Both the position numbers and the translations under genes were made by a program. From NCBI RefSeq assembly GCF_020523605.1, contig NZ_JAJAQI010000010.1, positions 88,411 to 152,410 on the forward strand: DNA of 64,000 nt, read 5' to 3'. The DNA comes from Roseicella aerolata. Its GTDB lineage: Bacteria; Pseudomonadota; Alphaproteobacteria; Acetobacterales; Acetobacteraceae. Positions 17,651-27,217 of the stretch are shown in pieces. The notes under the pieces were generated by a model, which worked only from the letters and a program-made list of their open reading frames with translations, was not told the origin of the DNA and made no database searches. The stretch's first letter is position 1. Each line of letters opens with the position of its first letter.

Positions 17651-19129
17651 TCAGAACCCGCCGCCCGTCCGGAAGCCGCCGCCCGAGCCGCCCCCCATCG
17701 TTCCGCCGGTGCGGAACCCGCCGCCGCCGAAGCCGCCGCCCCTGCCGAAGCCCCCGGGCAAGGGAAGGCGCCCACCGCCCTGGCGCCAGGGCCCGCCGCG
17801 ATGCCCGCCGCCCCAGGGCCCACTGCTCCAGGGCCCGCCGCCGCCCGAGCCGCTGCCCCAGGGCTCCGGATGCGGCACCCGGTGCCGCTCCAGCCGGTCC
17901 CAGAATCCGTCGCGGGAGAGGGTGCCGCGCAGCAACTCGCCGATCAGCACGCCGATCAGCGCGCCGTCCCGGAAGTCCCAGTGGTCGCGGCGATAGCCGC
18001 GGCCGCGCATCTCCTCGCGGACCGCCAGCACCTCCCGCGCCCGGCGCCTGGCCTCCGCCGCCAGTTCCCGGGCGCGTGCCAGGGCCTGGTCCAGCCAGGC
18101 GCCCTCGGCGGCGGCGGCCTCCAGCCGGGCGACGATCTCGTCATCCTCCCGCATCGGGGTGCGCAGCGCGGCGGCGCGCAGCGATTGCAGGCTCTCGGCC
18201 GAGAGCGCCGCCTCCAGCCGGGCGGTCGCCTCGCGCAGCGCCGTGTCCTCCTGGCCGGCGAGCGCCGCGCGCGCGTCCTCGGCCCGGCGTGCGGCAGCCT
18301 CCAGCGCGCCCTCGGCCATGTCGAGCGCCTCCCGCGCCGGGGCCAGACTGTCGCCCTCGGGCAGGCCGGCCAGGCGGCGCATGCGCTCGGCCAGCGCCGC
18401 CTCGCGCGCCGCCGCCTGTTCGCGCATCGCCTCGGCATGGGAGGCCAGGCGCTCCGGCAGTTCCTCCAGCAGGGCGTAGTTGCGGCGGGCCGGCTCGTAA
18501 TTGGCGATGCGCGCCACCCAGCCATCCAGCATCCGGGTCAGCGGCCCGGCGCGATAGGCCGCCGTGCCATAGCCGCGGCGCCAGAGATAGGCGAAGAGCG
18601 GGTCGTCGAGATAGGGCCGGCCCTTGGTCGCCAGGTCCTGGCGGGCGAAATCCGCCTTCTCCTCCGCATGCTGGGCGATGCGCGCCGCCTCCTCGGCCGC
18701 CTCGTGCAGGCGCCGCCAGTCGGGATCCGCCTCGGCCCGTGCCCGGGCCTCGGCGAGCGCCTGCTCCTGCGCCTCCTCCTGTTCGCGCAGCGCGGTGGCG
18801 CGGCGGTCGCGCTCGGCCTGGGCGGCGGCCAGCGCCTGCCGCCGCTCGGCCAGCACGGCCTCGGCGGCGCCCGCCGCCTCGCGCCGTGCCTGCAGCAGGG
18901 CGCGCACCTGCTCCTCCGCCGCGTCGAGCTGGCCGAGGGCGGCACCGCCGTCGCGCAGCGACTTCGCGCGCAGCCGGGCGAGGTTGCGTAGCGCCTCGGC
19001 CTGGGCGGCGCGCACCGCCTCCCGCCGCTGCTGCAGCTCCGCCGCCTCGGCCTCGGCCGCCTGTGCCTCCTGCTCGGCGCGGCGCAGGCCGTCATCGACG
19101 CTGTCGAGGAGTTGGAAACCGCTCAGCAT
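17651..19129 (-). CDS. Long coiled-coil protein with glycine-rich C-terminal tail, function unknown
   Basis: A 492-residue protein. About residues 1-380 are rich in Ala, Glu, Arg and Gln with extended heptad character, broken by a small aromatic region around 165-200 (YLDDPLFAYLWRRGYGT). A segment with FRDGALIGVLIGELLRGTLS follows. The last 80 or so residues are Gly/Trp/Pro/Phe-rich (GGGFGRGGGFGGGGF). There is no signal peptide or clear membrane helix. It is the third gene of an operon with a TelA-like coiled coil and a DUF6384-like membrane protein, starting 7 bp after the latter. I do not recognise a characterised homologue. Confidence 0.65.
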   Translation of the reverse strand: MLSGFQLLDSVDDGLRRAEQEAQAAEAEAAELQQRREAVRAAQAEALRNLARLRAKSLRDGGAALGQLDAAEEQVRALLQARREAAGAAEAVLAERRQALAAAQAERDRRATALREQEEAQEQALAEARARAEADPDWRRLHEAAEEAARIAQHAEEKADFARQDLATKGRPYLDDPLFAYLWRRGYGTAAYRAGPLTRMLDGWVARIANYEPARRNYALLEELPERLASHAEAMREQAAAREAALAERMRRLAGLPEGDSLAPAREALDMAEGALEAAARRAEDARAALAGQEDTALREATARLEAALSAESLQSLRAAALRTPMREDDEIVARLEAAAAEGAWLDQALARARELAAEARRRAREVLAVREEMRGRGYRRDHWDFRDGALIGVLIGELLRGTLSRDGFWDRLERHRVPHPEPWGSGSGGGGPWSSGPWGGGHRGGPWRQGGGRLPLPGGFGRGGGFGGGGFRTGGTMGGGSGGGFRTGGGF

Positions 19130-19136
19130 GACCGTG

Positions 19137-20102
19137 TCACCATTTCAGGATGGCGCCGCCGGTGACGGGGATGGACCAGCGCGTCTCCAGCTCCCCGGCG
19201 CGCTTCTGGCCCACCACCGGGTCGCCGATCAGTCCGGTGCGCAGCTTCTCCTGCCGCACGCGCTCGAACTCCGCCTCCGGCACGTGCAGGCCCCATTTCG
19301 TGACGCGGGCGGTGGTGCCGTCCTCCTCCGAGGTGACGGGCACCTCGACGGGGCGGCCGTCGCGGCCGATCGCCTCGACGATCAGGTAGAAATTGCGCGC
19401 CCGCGGATTGGCGTTCGGCACGCGCCAGACGCCGGATTGCTCGCCGGGGCGGGAGACGATGCGCACCTGGTATTCCCGCGCGAGGTCGCGCTGCAATTCC
19501 TGCAAGGAGGCAAGGCGCGCCCGCGCATCCGTGAGCGCGCCGGCGCCTGCGGCGGCGCGGCCCTCCGCCAGCAGCCGCGCCGCCCGGTCGCGCGGCTCCG
19601 GCAGCGTGGTCGCGGCCAGCACGCGGTCATGCTCCGCCTGCAAGGCGCGCGGCAGGCCCTCCCGCAGCTCCTGCTGCTCGGCGATGCGGGTGCGCTCGGC
19701 CGGGAGGTGCACGCCGAACCACCAGCCACCGCCCGCCAGCAGCAGCGCGACCAGCGCAATGCCGGCCGCGCGGCCCCAGCGCGCCCGCGTGACCCAGAGC
19801 GTGGCGAGGCTGCGCCGGAAGGAAGGCGGCGTCGGCGTGTAGGTGAAGCGGTGCTGCTCGAGCGCCGCGACGCCCTGGTCGAGGATGCGGTCCGGCACCT
19901 CGATCCCCTGGCCGGCATAGATCTCCTGCAGCCGCTGCTTCAGCGCGACGCGGCGGGCATCGCCCTGCAACTCGCGCTCGACCAGCCGCTCGGCATGGCG
20001 GAGCGTGTCCACCACATCCATCGCCAGCATGGTCTCGTCCAGCGCCGGTGCGGGCGCCGCCGGGCCGGGCCGCGCCGGTGCCCGGGTGGCGGTGTCAGCC
20101 AT
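19137..20102 (-). CDS. DUF6384-like membrane protein
   Basis: A 321-residue protein beginning with a Pro/Ala-rich stretch and a conserved-looking helical region (LDETMLAMDVVDTLRHAERLVERE and onward to residue 85). One transmembrane helix lies near 113-132 (GIALVALLLAGGGWWFGVHL). A mixed region with coiled-coil character comes next, then a globular C-terminal half (YLIVEAIGRDGRPVEVPV). I believe this corresponds to DUF6384, whose function is unknown. Its start overlaps the stop of the TelA-like gene by 8 bases and its stop is 7 bp from the next gene, so the three proteins are likely made together. Confidence 0.65.
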   Translation of the reverse strand: MADTATRAPARPGPAAPAPALDETMLAMDVVDTLRHAERLVERELQGDARRVALKQRLQEIYAGQGIEVPDRILDQGVAALEQHRFTYTPTPPSFRRSLATLWVTRARWGRAAGIALVALLLAGGGWWFGVHLPAERTRIAEQQELREGLPRALQAEHDRVLAATTLPEPRDRAARLLAEGRAAAGAGALTDARARLASLQELQRDLAREYQVRIVSRPGEQSGVWRVPNANPRARNFYLIVEAIGRDGRPVEVPVTSEEDGTTARVTKWGLHVPEAEFERVRQEKLRTGLIGDPVVGQKRAGELETRWSIPVTGGAILKW

Positions 20103-21306
20103 GCGGCGTCAGGTTCAGCGCGGTACCCTGCTGCGCCAGCCGCGTCATGCGCTGCTTGGCATCCTCGACCGAGCGGCGGATCTCCTCGCTGTTGCGCGTC
20201 GCCGCCTCGCGCATCTCGGCGATGATCTCGCGCGCATGCTCCTGATAGTTCACCACGCTGTCCACCAGCTTCTGCACGGCGGCGGCCGAGACGGTCGGGC
20301 CGTAGCCGGCGCGCAGCGCCGCCTCCTGTACCTTGCCGCCGATATCGGCCAGCACCTCCAGGCTCTGGTTCACGCCCTTCTTCATGGAATCCAGCGTCTG
20401 GGTGCTCTCATGCAGCCCGTGCAGCCCGGCGAAGGAGGCGGAGAGGGCGGTCAGCACCGCCTCGTTGGTCGAGAAGAAGGCAACGGATTGCTGGTAGACC
20501 CGCTCCTTCGCCGATGTCGTCTGCACCAGCCGGGCCATGATGACCTCGGAGGTGTTGTAGGAGACGACCAGGTTGTCGGCCAGGTCCTTGCAGATCTGGT
20601 AGCGGCCTTCCTCGTTCTGCAAGCCGCGCAGCGCCTCGTCGCGCGCCAGCTCCAGCCTGGCGCGCTCGGCCGGCTCCGCATCGGCCGCGGCATCCACCGC
20701 GGCGCCGGCCTGCTCCACCGCGCTCTTGGCGTCGGAAAGCTTGACCACGGCGCTCTGCAGCAGCTCCAGCGCCAGCACCTCCGCCTGCTTCAGCGCGCCG
20801 CGGAAGTCGCGATAGGCCTCGAGGATCGCCCGCTCCCGGTCGATATTGCCCTTGGTGTCGCGCGAGACCTCCAGATAGGTCTCGCGGATCCTGCCGAAGC
20901 GGGAGGCGATGTCGCCCCGCGTCGCGTTCATCCACATGTTGCGCAGCTTCTCGCGGGTGGAGATCCGGCCGTCGTCCAGCTGGTTCACCATCTCCTTCGC
21001 GTCGTCGCGGATGGAGTTGAAGGCGTTGGTGATGGTCTCGTAGCGCTGGGCGATCTCCATGGCGCGGATCTGCTCCCGCACCACCTCGTTGAAGACGGTC
21101 GCCTGGTTCAGCACGCGCGCGATGAGGGTGACGCGATCGGGGTCGAGATCGCCGAGCTGCGAGAGCAGGCCGGTGATCGGCGTCGGGTCGACCGCCGGTG
21201 GGGGCAGCGGCAGGCCGAGGTCACGCAGGGCGCCCATGGCCTTGTCGAGATAGCGCATGGGCTGCGCCATGGGGGTCTGGCTGCCGGTGCTCTGCGCCTG
21301 TTCCAT
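20095..21306 (-). CDS. TelA-like coiled-coil protein (often annotated 'cell surface protein')
   Basis: A 403-residue protein without a signal peptide or membrane helix. It is mostly alpha-helical: residues 30-130 contain ILARVLNQATVF-like helices, and the later part has NTSEVIMARLVQTTSAKERV and a serine/alanine-rich helical bundle. The overall style resembles TelA/toxic-anion-resistance proteins. The ATG at 21306 has GGAGG six bases upstream; the longer frame is not needed. It is the first gene of a three-gene operon. Its actual role is unknown; a membrane-associated filament or stress-response scaffold is one possibility, given the partners. Confidence 0.6.
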   Translation of the reverse strand: MEQAQSTGSQTPMAQPMRYLDKAMGALRDLGLPLPPPAVDPTPITGLLSQLGDLDPDRVTLIARVLNQATVFNEVVREQIRAMEIAQRYETITNAFNSIRDDAKEMVNQLDDGRISTREKLRNMWMNATRGDIASRFGRIRETYLEVSRDTKGNIDRERAILEAYRDFRGALKQAEVLALELLQSAVVKLSDAKSAVEQAGAAVDAAADAEPAERARLELARDEALRGLQNEEGRYQICKDLADNLVVSYNTSEVIMARLVQTTSAKERVYQQSVAFFSTNEAVLTALSASFAGLHGLHESTQTLDSMKKGVNQSLEVLADIGGKVQEAALRAGYGPTVSAAAVQKLVDSVVNYQEHAREIIAEMREAATRNSEEIRRSVEDAKQRMTRLAQQGTALNLTPHG

Positions 21307-21427
21307 CGGGTCCCTCCTGCCGAGGCGCTCAGATGAGCGCACCGCCGGCCGAAATCCACCCGCCCGGCTTGCCGCGAAGCGCCCGAGGGGTGACGAATTG
21401 CAACGGCTGCCGTTCAAACGCGCGGCA

Positions 21428-22672
21428 TCAGGCCGCGCGCGGCACCGACCAGCTCTCGCGCCGGTTCAGCAGCTCCGGGTCGAATCCCGCCAGCTTCTTG
21501 TAGTTGCTTGCCGTCTCCTCCAGCTCCTGCCGGCTGATGACGCTGTGAAGATCCGTGAAGCCATCCGGCGCGCGCTGGTGGACGAGTTCCAGCACCAGAT
21601 CGGGACCGAGGCCGCGATTGGCCGCGACGATCGCCGCCGTCGCCGGGCGCCGCTCCGCCTCATAGGCGGCCAGCCCGTCTTCCCGGCGTGGCTGCATGGC
21701 CAGGTGCCAGGCCAGGCGACGCGCATCAAGGATGGCCTGCGACGCGCCGTTCGAGCCGATCGGATACATCGGATGCGCCGCATCGCCCAGCAGCGTCACC
21801 CGCCCCTCCGTCCAGCGCGGCAGGGGATCGCGGTCCACCATCGGGAATTCGTACAGCGCCTCCGCCCGGCGCATCAGGTCGGGCACGTCGAACCAGCCGA
21901 AATTCCACCTCTCGAAGGCCGGTAGCACATCCTCCAGCCGGCCGGGCCGGTTCCAGTCCTCCCGGTTCCAGACATGGTCCGGCTCGAAGCGGATCTCGGC
22001 GATCCAATTGGTCAGGCGCCGGCCGTCCGGCAACGCGGCGATCGGGTAGCAGACGAATTTCTGGTCATGGCTGCCGGCCTGCACCATGGAGGCGCCGGTG
22101 AGATAGGGCGGCGCCTCGCTGGTGGCGCGCCAGAGGATGGCGCCGTTCCATTTCGGCGGCCCCTCATCCGGGGCGAAATGCCGGCGCACCACGGAATGGA
22201 TGCCATCGGCGGCGATCAGCAGGTCGCCCTGCGCCGTGCTGCCATCGGCGAAGCGCGCGGTGACGCCGGCCGCGTCCTGCGCGAAGGCGACCAGCCGCTT
22301 GCCGGCCTGCACGCGCCCGGCGCCCAGCCTTTCCTGTGCCGCGCGCCACAGCAGCGTCTGCAGCCGGCCGCGATGGATGGAGTATTGCGGCCATCTGTAG
22401 CCGGCGGCGAGGCCGCGATCCTCCCGCCAGATCACCTGGCCGAAGCGGTTGGCATAGACCAGTTCCCGCGTCGCGATGCCGGTCTCGGCCAGGCGCTCAC
22501 CGAGGCCAAGCTCCGTCAGCTCCCGCACCGCATGCGGCTGCAGGTTGATCCCGACGCCGAGCGGCCTCACCTCCGCCGCGCTCTCGAAGACCTCGGCCCC
22601 GATGCCCGCCGCGTGCAGCGCCAGCGCCGTGGTCAGCCCGCCGATCCCGCCGCCGATGATGATGGCCCGCAT
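21428..22672 (-). CDS. FAD-dependent monooxygenase
   Basis: A 414-residue flavoprotein of the aromatic-ring hydroxylase group. The N-terminal dinucleotide-binding motif is IIIGGGIGGLTTALALH, the middle DG motif reads LIAADGIHSVVRR and the GD motif is VTLLGDAAHPMYPIGSNGA. These three together define the family. The substrate is unknown. The ATG at 22672 is chosen because GAGGGAGG is six bases upstream, whereas the ATG two codons earlier touches it. It lies 22 bp after a serine hydrolase gene on the same strand, so the two may process the same compound. Confidence 0.88.
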   Translation of the reverse strand: MRAIIIGGGIGGLTTALALHAAGIGAEVFESAAEVRPLGVGINLQPHAVRELTELGLGERLAETGIATRELVYANRFGQVIWREDRGLAAGYRWPQYSIHRGRLQTLLWRAAQERLGAGRVQAGKRLVAFAQDAAGVTARFADGSTAQGDLLIAADGIHSVVRRHFAPDEGPPKWNGAILWRATSEAPPYLTGASMVQAGSHDQKFVCYPIAALPDGRRLTNWIAEIRFEPDHVWNREDWNRPGRLEDVLPAFERWNFGWFDVPDLMRRAEALYEFPMVDRDPLPRWTEGRVTLLGDAAHPMYPIGSNGASQAILDARRLAWHLAMQPRREDGLAAYEAERRPATAAIVAANRGLGPDLVLELVHQRAPDGFTDLHSVISRQELEETASNYKKLAGFDPELLNRRESWSVPRAA

Positions 22673-22694
22673 GCGCATCCTCCCTCGGGCGGGA

Positions 22695-23864
22695 TCATAG
22701 CCCGGCCGGGGCCGGGCCGCCCAGCAGGTGGCGGACGGCCTGGACGAAGGATACCACCTCCCGCCGGTGCGCAGGGTCCCGCTCGGGCGGCACATGCGGC
22801 GGCTGCGGGAAGGCGCCGAGGGTGATGACGGCCAGCCGCTCCGCCCGCAGGATGTCGATGCGCTGGCCGGCGAAGCCGATGGCCGACATCAACCCATCGC
22901 CGAGCCACCAGGAATAGCCGTAATGCGTGATCCCCGGCGGCTTCGGCTCAGCCACCGCGAAGCGCGGCGCCGCCACCGCCTCGATCCAGCCCTCCGGCAG
23001 CACGCGCCGCCCGTCGATCACGCCGTCATCCAGCACGAATTGCGCCAGCTTCCCCATGTCGCGCAGCGCCATGCCGGCGCGGCTGCCGGCGATCTCCTGC
23101 CCGCCCTCCGATTCCAGCGTGTAGAAGGCGTCGAATTCCATGCCGGCCGGCTGCCAGATCCGCTCCGACAGGTAGTCCGCCAGCGGCCGCCCCACCGCCC
23201 GCGTCAGGGCGGCGCCGAGCAGGAAGGTATCGCCGGAATTGTAGAGGAAGGCGCTGCCCGGCAGGGTCGCGCGCGGCAGCCCCGCCATGATGCGCAGCAC
23301 GCCGCCCGGCTCCTTCGCTGCCAGCGCGCGGCTGTAGCGGTTCACGTCGCAATCCGGGTCGGAATAGACCTCCGTCCAGCGCGTGCCGGAGGACATGGTG
23401 AGCAGGTCGCGGAGCGTGACGCCCGCATAGGCGGTGCCCGCCAGTTCCGGCAGGAAGCGCGTGACCGGCGCCTCAACCGATTCGATGGCGCCGTCCCGGA
23501 TGGCGGCGCCGAGCAGGATCGCCGTCCAGGACTTGATGGTGGACATGGTGGTCCAGCGGTCGCCCTCCGCCAGGCCGAGCCCGTAGCGCTCCAGCCGGAT
23601 CCGCCCGTCCTGCACCACCAGCAGCCCGGCCAGGAAGTTCCGCTCCATGAAGGCCTCGACATCCTGCGCGCGCCCATCGGCCAGATAGGCCGGCGCGATC
23701 TCCGCCCCGCGCGCCCAGGGCTTCGGCCTGCCCCGCCGCACCACGCGATGCGCGAAGAGCCGGTCGACGATGCGGTAGCCCCAGGGCTGGATGGTCGGCG
23801 GGTAGAGCAGGAAATCGCCTGCCCGCGGCAGGTGCGCCATGGGGTCTGCCTGTCTCGCTGCCAT
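22695..23864 (-). CDS. Serine hydrolase, class C beta-lactamase-like
   Basis: A 389-residue protein with the beta-lactamase/esterase signature S-x-x-K at Ser108-Lys111 (MSTIKSW) and the second motif Y-N-S (FLYNSGDTF). It has no obvious signal peptide, which favours a cytoplasmic esterase or amidohydrolase (EstB-like) over an antibiotic-degrading beta-lactamase. The family also contains 6-aminohexanoate-dimer hydrolases, which have a similar DLLTMSSGTRW segment. It is co-directional with the flavin monooxygenase 22 bp downstream. Confidence 0.85.
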   Translation of the reverse strand: MAARQADPMAHLPRAGDFLLYPPTIQPWGYRIVDRLFAHRVVRRGRPKPWARGAEIAPAYLADGRAQDVEAFMERNFLAGLLVVQDGRIRLERYGLGLAEGDRWTTMSTIKSWTAILLGAAIRDGAIESVEAPVTRFLPELAGTAYAGVTLRDLLTMSSGTRWTEVYSDPDCDVNRYSRALAAKEPGGVLRIMAGLPRATLPGSAFLYNSGDTFLLGAALTRAVGRPLADYLSERIWQPAGMEFDAFYTLESEGGQEIAGSRAGMALRDMGKLAQFVLDDGVIDGRRVLPEGWIEAVAAPRFAVAEPKPPGITHYGYSWWLGDGLMSAIGFAGQRIDILRAERLAVITLGAFPQPPHVPPERDPAHRREVVSFVQAVRHLLGGPAPAGL

Positions 23865-24016
23865 CGGCGCCTCCGGCCCGTTCCGCTCGGGACGATGCCC
23901 CGGCCCGGCCGCCTTGTCATGAAGCCCGTCGCGCTGCAGCCCCGGCCGATGCCCCCGGGGTGACGCCGCGCCGGGCCTTGCCTACCCTGCCGGCCGACCA
24001 GTTGGAGGACATCGCC

Positions 24017-24895
24017 ATGGCACGGATCGGCTTCGTCGGGCTCGGCAACATGGGCGGGCCGATGGCGCGCAACCTGCTGAAGGCCGGCCACCAGATCGCC
24101 GGCTTCGATCTCGTGCCCGCGGCGCTGGAGGCCTTCGCCGCGGCCGGCGGCACCCGCGCCGGCAGCGCCGCCGGGGCCGCGCAGGGCGCCGATGTCGTCA
24201 TCACCATGCTGCCGGCCGGACGGCATGTGCGCGATGCCTGGCTCGGGGCCGGCGGCATGGCGGCGGCGAGCGCGCCGGGCGCCGTGCTGATCGACTGCTC
24301 GACCATCGATGTCGCGACCGCGCGCGAGGTGGCCGCCGGCGCCGGCCGGCCCATGCTGGATGCGCCGGTCTCGGGCGGGACCATGGGGGCGGAGGCGGCG
24401 ACGCTCACCTTCATGGTCGGCGGGCCGGAGGAGGCCTTTGCCAGGGCCCTGCCGATCCTGCAGGCAATGGGGAAGACCATTGTGCATTGCGGCGGCGCCG
24501 GCGCCGGACAGGCGGCCAAGGTCTGCAACAACATGATGCTGGCCGCGAACATGATCATCACGGCGGAGGCCTTCGTGCTGGCGGAGAAGCTCGGCCTCTC
24601 CCACCAGGCGCTATTCGATGTCTCGAGCAAGTCCTCCGGCCAGTCCTGGGCGCTGACTTCCTATTGCCCGGTGCCCGGCCCGGTGCCGAACAGCCCGGCC
24701 AACCGGGACTACAGGCCGGGCTTCGCCGCCGCGCTGATGCTGAAGGATCTCGGCCTCAGCCAGGAAGCCGCGGCGACCGCCGGGGCGGAGACGCCGCTCG
24801 GCGCCCAGGCGCTCGCCCTGTATCGGCGCTTCGTCGAGGCGGGTGGGGGAGAGAATGATTTCTCCGGCATCATCCGGATGCTGCGGGGCGGGTAG
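24017..24895 (+). CDS. 3-hydroxyisobutyrate dehydrogenase-family oxidoreductase
   Basis: A 292-residue NAD(P)-dependent beta-hydroxyacid dehydrogenase. The N-terminal Rossmann motif is IGFVGLGNMGGPMARNL. The substrate loop is DAPVSGGTMGAEAATLTFMV and the catalytic lysine lies in GAGQAAKVCNNMML. These features fit 3-hydroxyisobutyrate dehydrogenase (mmsB, valine breakdown), including the C-terminal LGLSHQALFDVSSKSSGQS pattern. The ATG at 24017 has GGAGG eight bases upstream. No other valine-degradation gene is adjacent, so the precise substrate remains open among the family. Confidence 0.85.
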   Translation: MARIGFVGLGNMGGPMARNLLKAGHQIAGFDLVPAALEAFAAAGGTRAGSAAGAAQGADVVITMLPAGRHVRDAWLGAGGMAAASAPGAVLIDCSTIDVATAREVAAGAGRPMLDAPVSGGTMGAEAATLTFMVGGPEEAFARALPILQAMGKTIVHCGGAGAGQAAKVCNNMMLAANMIITAEAFVLAEKLGLSHQALFDVSSKSSGQSWALTSYCPVPGPVPNSPANRDYRPGFAAALMLKDLGLSQEAAATAGAETPLGAQALALYRRFVEAGGGENDFSGIIRMLRGG

Positions 24896-24997
24896 CGGCC
24901 GCCCCCTTCCGGTTCCGGTGCGGCTGGTCGGCGCTCGTGCTATCGTGAATCCGTGCTGTGGTTGAGTCTCGGGCAATGTCGGAACCTATGACGGTTC

Positions 24998-26887
24998 ATG
25001 AAAGGGCGCCGCGTTGATGCTTCCGTCCAGGCCGGTGCCTCCGGCCGTCGGCGCCCGGGGCGGGACGATCGCCGCAGGGCGGCGCCATCCTTGACGCCGC
25101 TCCCCGATATCGAGCGGCCGAGCCTCGGCTCTCTTGGCGCCGCGCTCGACCTCGTCCCGGTGGCAACCCTGTTGCTGGACTGGCCGGGGCTCCGGGCCAT
25201 CGCCGGAAACGACGAGGCGGCGAGGCTGCTGGGCAGCGCCCGCGACCGGCTGCCGCAGGTCTGGGAAGGGACGCTCGCCGCCGCGGCCGGGGCAGCGCTG
25301 CGAAGCCGGCTCGGCGCCGTCACCGCGCGGGAGACGCCCGAGGTCTTCGATGCCTGCCTCGCGCCGCCGGGCGGGGCGCCCTTGACCGTGCTGGTCCGTG
25401 CCCGCCGCCTCGAGGTGGAGGGGCGCAGCCTGCTCTCGGCCGGGCTGGTGGACATTACCCGTCGCCAGAATGTCGAGGCCCGGCTCGCCATGGCGCACCG
25501 GCAGCTGGAGATCGCGCTGGCCGGCGCGGAGCTGGGCGCCTGGCAGAGGGACCTCCGCGAGGAGGTCCTGCAGGTCTCGCCGCGCTGGTGCACCATGCTG
25601 GGCCTGCCGCCCGGCCTGGGCATAATCCCGGTCGCCACCTGGCGGCAACTGGTCCATCCGGACGACCTCCCGCGGCTGGAGGCCATCGTGGCGGCGCATA
25701 TCGCCTCCGAGCAGGGGCGCTACGAGGTGGAGATCCGCCTGCGCCATGCCGATGGCCGCTGGATCCCCGTGCTGTCGCGGGGCGAGGCGATCGAGCGCGA
25801 TGCCGAGGGCCATGCGCTGGTGATCGTCGGCACGCATTTCGAACTCTCGGCCCAGCGGGCCTCGGAACTGGCCCGCGCCGCCAGCGAGCGGGAGGCGCGG
25901 CGGCGCCTGGCCGAGTTGGAGACGCTCTATCGCTCCGCGCCGCTCGGCCTGGCGCAGTTCGACCGCGAGTTCCGCTTCGTGCGCGTGAACGAGGCAATGG
26001 CCGAGATCAATGGCCTGCCGGTGGAGGCGCATCTCGGCCACCTGGCCTGGGCGCTGGTGCCGGACCTGCGGGAGGCGGCGGAGCCGCTGATGCGCCGGGT
26101 GCTGGAGCAGAGGGAGACCATCACCGGCATCGAATTCTCCGGCGAGACCCCGAAGGCGCCGGGCGTGAAGCGCGACTGGATCGAGCAATTCTACCCCGTG
26201 CGCGATCCGGAGACGCAGGAGGTTGTCGGCCTCGGCGTGGTCTGCGAGGAGGTGACGGAGCGGAAGCAGGCCGAGCGGACCCGCGAGCTGCTGCTGCGCG
26301 AACTGGACCACCGGGTGAAGAACCTCTTCGCCATCGTCAATGGCCTGGTGGCGTACAGCGCGCGGGGCGCGGCATCATCCCAGGCGATGCGGGATGCGCT
26401 GCTCGGCCGGGTCGGCGCCCTGGCGCGGGCGCATGACCTGGTGCGGCCGGCGATCGCCGGCGATGCCGGCCGGCAGTCCGGCACGACGCTGCCCGGCCTG
26501 CTGCAGGTGCTGCTGGCCCCTTTCCAGGGCGGGCACGCCCTGCCCGAGCGGCTCCGCCTGCACGGGCCGGCCCTGCCGCTCGGCCCCAATGCGGCGCCGC
26601 CCATCGCGCTGGCGCTGCACGAACTGGCGACCAATGCGGCCAAGTACGGCGCCTTGTCCCGTGCCGGCGGCAGGGTGGCGATCGACTGGGAGACGCAGGA
26701 CGGGTCGCTGCGCCTGCGCTGGATGGAGGCCGGCGGCCCGCCGGCCGCGGCGCCCGGGGCATCCGGCTTCGGCCACCGGCTGGTGACGCAGAGCGCGGCG
26801 CAACTCGGCGGCAGCGCGGCCTTCGACTGGACGGAAGACGGGCTGCGGGTCGAGCTGCGGCTGCCGCTGGCACGGCTGGCGAACTGA
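24998..26887 (+). CDS. HWE-family sensor histidine kinase with PAS domains
   Basis: A 629-residue soluble kinase. A basic N-terminus is followed by about three PAS-like regions (roughly 45-150, 165-280 and 300-425); the second contains the W-x-x-L-V-H-P-D-D pattern typical of PAS_3. The kinase core starts with LLLRELDHRVKNLFAIV, placing the phospho-histidine at 438. It has the ALHELATNAAKYGAL N-box and the RWMEAGGPP segment that supplies the W-x-E of the HWE name. No transmembrane helix is visible, so it senses a cytoplasmic signal such as light or redox if a cofactor is bound. No response regulator is adjacent. The start is uncertain because the upstream ribosome-binding site is weak. Confidence 0.88.
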   Translation: MKGRRVDASVQAGASGRRRPGRDDRRRAAPSLTPLPDIERPSLGSLGAALDLVPVATLLLDWPGLRAIAGNDEAARLLGSARDRLPQVWEGTLAAAAGAALRSRLGAVTARETPEVFDACLAPPGGAPLTVLVRARRLEVEGRSLLSAGLVDITRRQNVEARLAMAHRQLEIALAGAELGAWQRDLREEVLQVSPRWCTMLGLPPGLGIIPVATWRQLVHPDDLPRLEAIVAAHIASEQGRYEVEIRLRHADGRWIPVLSRGEAIERDAEGHALVIVGTHFELSAQRASELARAASEREARRRLAELETLYRSAPLGLAQFDREFRFVRVNEAMAEINGLPVEAHLGHLAWALVPDLREAAEPLMRRVLEQRETITGIEFSGETPKAPGVKRDWIEQFYPVRDPETQEVVGLGVVCEEVTERKQAERTRELLLRELDHRVKNLFAIVNGLVAYSARGAASSQAMRDALLGRVGALARAHDLVRPAIAGDAGRQSGTTLPGLLQVLLAPFQGGHALPERLRLHGPALPLGPNAAPPIALALHELATNAAKYGALSRAGGRVAIDWETQDGSLRLRWMEAGGPPAAAPGASGFGHRLVTQSAAQLGGSAAFDWTEDGLRVELRLPLARLAN

Positions 26888-27217
26888 TGCCGCTCCGCAT
26901 GAATGCTGGCGCATTGATGCGGCCTCGGCCGCCGATGGCGGCTGCCCGTCAGGACTGACGCCGGCCGGTATGACCGGGCGACCCTGACCGTCCCGGCCGG
27001 ATCCGGGCGCGCCGGCCCGGCCCGGGGCCGGGGAGGGACGGGATGCGGCGCGCGAGTCCTCCCCCGGCGGGCGCCCGGCGCCCAGGCGCGGCGGGTCATT
27101 GCGCCAGGGGCGGCGTAGCGCCGCGGGAGGTTCGCGCCCCCTCCGCGATCCGCTGCCGCGCTCTGCTTTCCGGGCGGAGCCACCGGGCCGGTCATGCACG
27201 GCCTCCCGCGATCCGCC
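26888..27217. other. Intergenic region of 330 bp, nothing identified
   Basis: This region lies between the convergent ends of the HWE kinase gene and the ketopantoate reductase-like gene. It is GC-rich with only shadow frames. I see no convincing terminator stem, RNA gene or repeat. Confidence 0.5.

Noticed and set aside
26888..27217. Possible small genes between the HWE kinase and PanE-like genes
   Set aside because: Short frames show only Arg/Pro/Ala-rich shadow composition and no ribosome-binding site or recognisable product.
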